DNA of 6,053 nucleotides, from contig DQUJ01000028.1 in NCBI GenBank assembly GCA_015662325.1, positions 1 to 6,053 on the forward strand, given 5' to 3'. Positions 5,430 through 6,053 of this stretch are shown one piece after another. Source of the DNA: Leucothrix mucor (GTDB taxonomy: Bacteria; Pseudomonadota; Gammaproteobacteria; Thiotrichales; Thiotrichaceae). Every line of letters starts with the position of its first letter. The first letter of the stretch is position 1. Under the pieces are notes generated by a model. That model had not been told where the DNA came from, made no database searches, and was given only the letters and a program-made list of their open reading frames with translations. The position numbers were made by a program, and so were the translations under genes.

Positions 5430-6053
5430 ATGGATATGGAAAACACCACAATTCCGCGCCACATCGCTATTGTCCTTGATGGCAATGGTCGTTGGGCGAA
5501 GGCGCGCAATCGTCCGCGTCTTTGGGGGCATAAAAAAGGTGTTGAAGCGGTTCGTAATATCGTAAAAGCCTGTAGTGTTTTAAATGTTGAATGCCTTACT
5601 ATTTTTGCGTTTAGTAGTGAAAATTGGAAGCGCCCAGATGATGAAATAAAGCATCTTATGGGGTTGTTTATGATGGCGTTGGAGCGCGAAGCTAAATCAC
5701 TGGCTAAAAATAATGTGCGTTTAAGAATAGTCGGCGATATAAGCGAGTTTTCTGAAAAATTACAGAAAAAAATTAAAGAAGTTGAAAATCTAACGTCTGC
5801 AAGCACAGGACTTAATTTAACCGTTGCTGCGAACTATGGCGGTCGATGGGATGTAACGCAGTCGGTAAAGCATCTACTTAAAAAGGTCGAATCAGGAGAA
5901 CTTAATGCCGATGATTTGACAGAAGATGATATTTCTTCATTTGTTTCTACACAGGGTTTTCCTGATCCTGATTTATTCATCCGTACAGGTGGCGATAAAC
6001 GCATCAGCAATTTTTTACTGTGGCAGATGGCGTATACCGAGTTATATTTCACC
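5430..6053 (+). CDS. uppS: Undecaprenyl diphosphate synthase, 3' end beyond window
   Basis: This is the cis-prenyltransferase that extends farnesyl diphosphate with eight isopentenyl units to make the C55 carrier for peptidoglycan and O-antigen synthesis. It is cytosolic and associates with the membrane. The window holds 208 codons of an expected 240-250; the reading frame is open to the last base. The catalytic Asp is D17 in VLDGNGRWAK, with H34 following and FSSENWKRP at 61-69. The pyrophosphate-binding region is RTGGDKRISNFLLWQ (185-199), and the metal-site Glu is E204 in YTELYF. Most homologues I recall have Glu where D189 stands (RTGGE), a conservative change. The start is the ATG at 5430 or the in-frame ATG at 5436; neither has a good Shine-Dalgarno. 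It follows frr by 46 nt, the usual order before cdsA. Confidence 0.95.
   Translation, partial: MDMENTTIPRHIAIVLDGNGRWAKARNRPRLWGHKKGVEAVRNIVKACSVLNVECLTIFAFSSENWKRPDDEIKHLMGLFMMALEREAKSLAKNNVRLRIVGDISEFSEKLQKKIKEVENLTSASTGLNLTVAANYGGRWDVTQSVKHLLKKVESGELNADDLTEDDISSFVSTQGFPDPDLFIRTGGDKRISNFLLWQMAYTELYFT

Noticed and set aside
5384..5806. 140-codon minus-strand open frame opposite uppS
   Set aside because: It is antisense to a clear uppS reading frame with conserved catalytic motifs; the translation is not recognisable as a protein.

Overview
The window is a stretch of core chromosome from an AT-rich (by eye about 40% G+C) bacterium, almost certainly a gammaproteobacterium. The evidence is the gene order: map on the minus strand, divergent from rpsB-tsf-pyrH-frr-uppS on the plus strand. 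The proteins also align closely, from memory, with their E. coli counterparts: MAP 263 aa, EF-Ts 293 aa, UMP kinase 241 aa, RRF 185 aa. I cannot name the genus.

Layout: 1-484 has no gene but several inverted repeats, including a 21-bp stem-loop at 195-246. map (methionine aminopeptidase) occupies 485-1276 on the minus strand. The divergent spacer 1277-1561 holds an extended -10 promoter with a GC-rich discriminator and a structured rpsB leader, which matches in place and shape the t44/S2 autoregulatory leader of gammaproteobacteria. rpsB (1562-2776) encodes an S2 of 404 aa, about 160 aa longer than usual. The extra length is an Ala/Lys/Pro/Glu-rich linker followed by a helix-hairpin-helix module. 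A 200-nt spacer then leads to tsf (2977-3858), which ends in a strong intrinsic terminator (3879-3910). pyrH (4073-4798), frr (4826-5383) and uppS (from 5430, cut by the window end) follow as a second transcription unit.

The genes serve translation and growth. S2 and EF-Ts work at assembly and elongation, RRF recycles post-termination ribosomes, and MAP trims nascent proteins. UMP kinase feeds pyrimidine nucleotide synthesis and UppS makes the lipid carrier for cell wall synthesis.

Two things stand out. The rpsB-tsf spacer folds almost end to end into three successive hairpins. The last is a 36-position helix (33 pairs, 7 of them G-U, no A-C mismatch) ending just before the tsf ribosome binding site. 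The G-U bias shows it is a structure of the rpsB-tsf mRNA and not merely a DNA palindrome. The other is the S2 fusion to a helix-hairpin-helix module that I recall mainly from Bacteroidetes ribosomal proteins. Neither the hairpin nor the S2 extension has an assigned function that I know of. All pairings were found by eye and were not computed.
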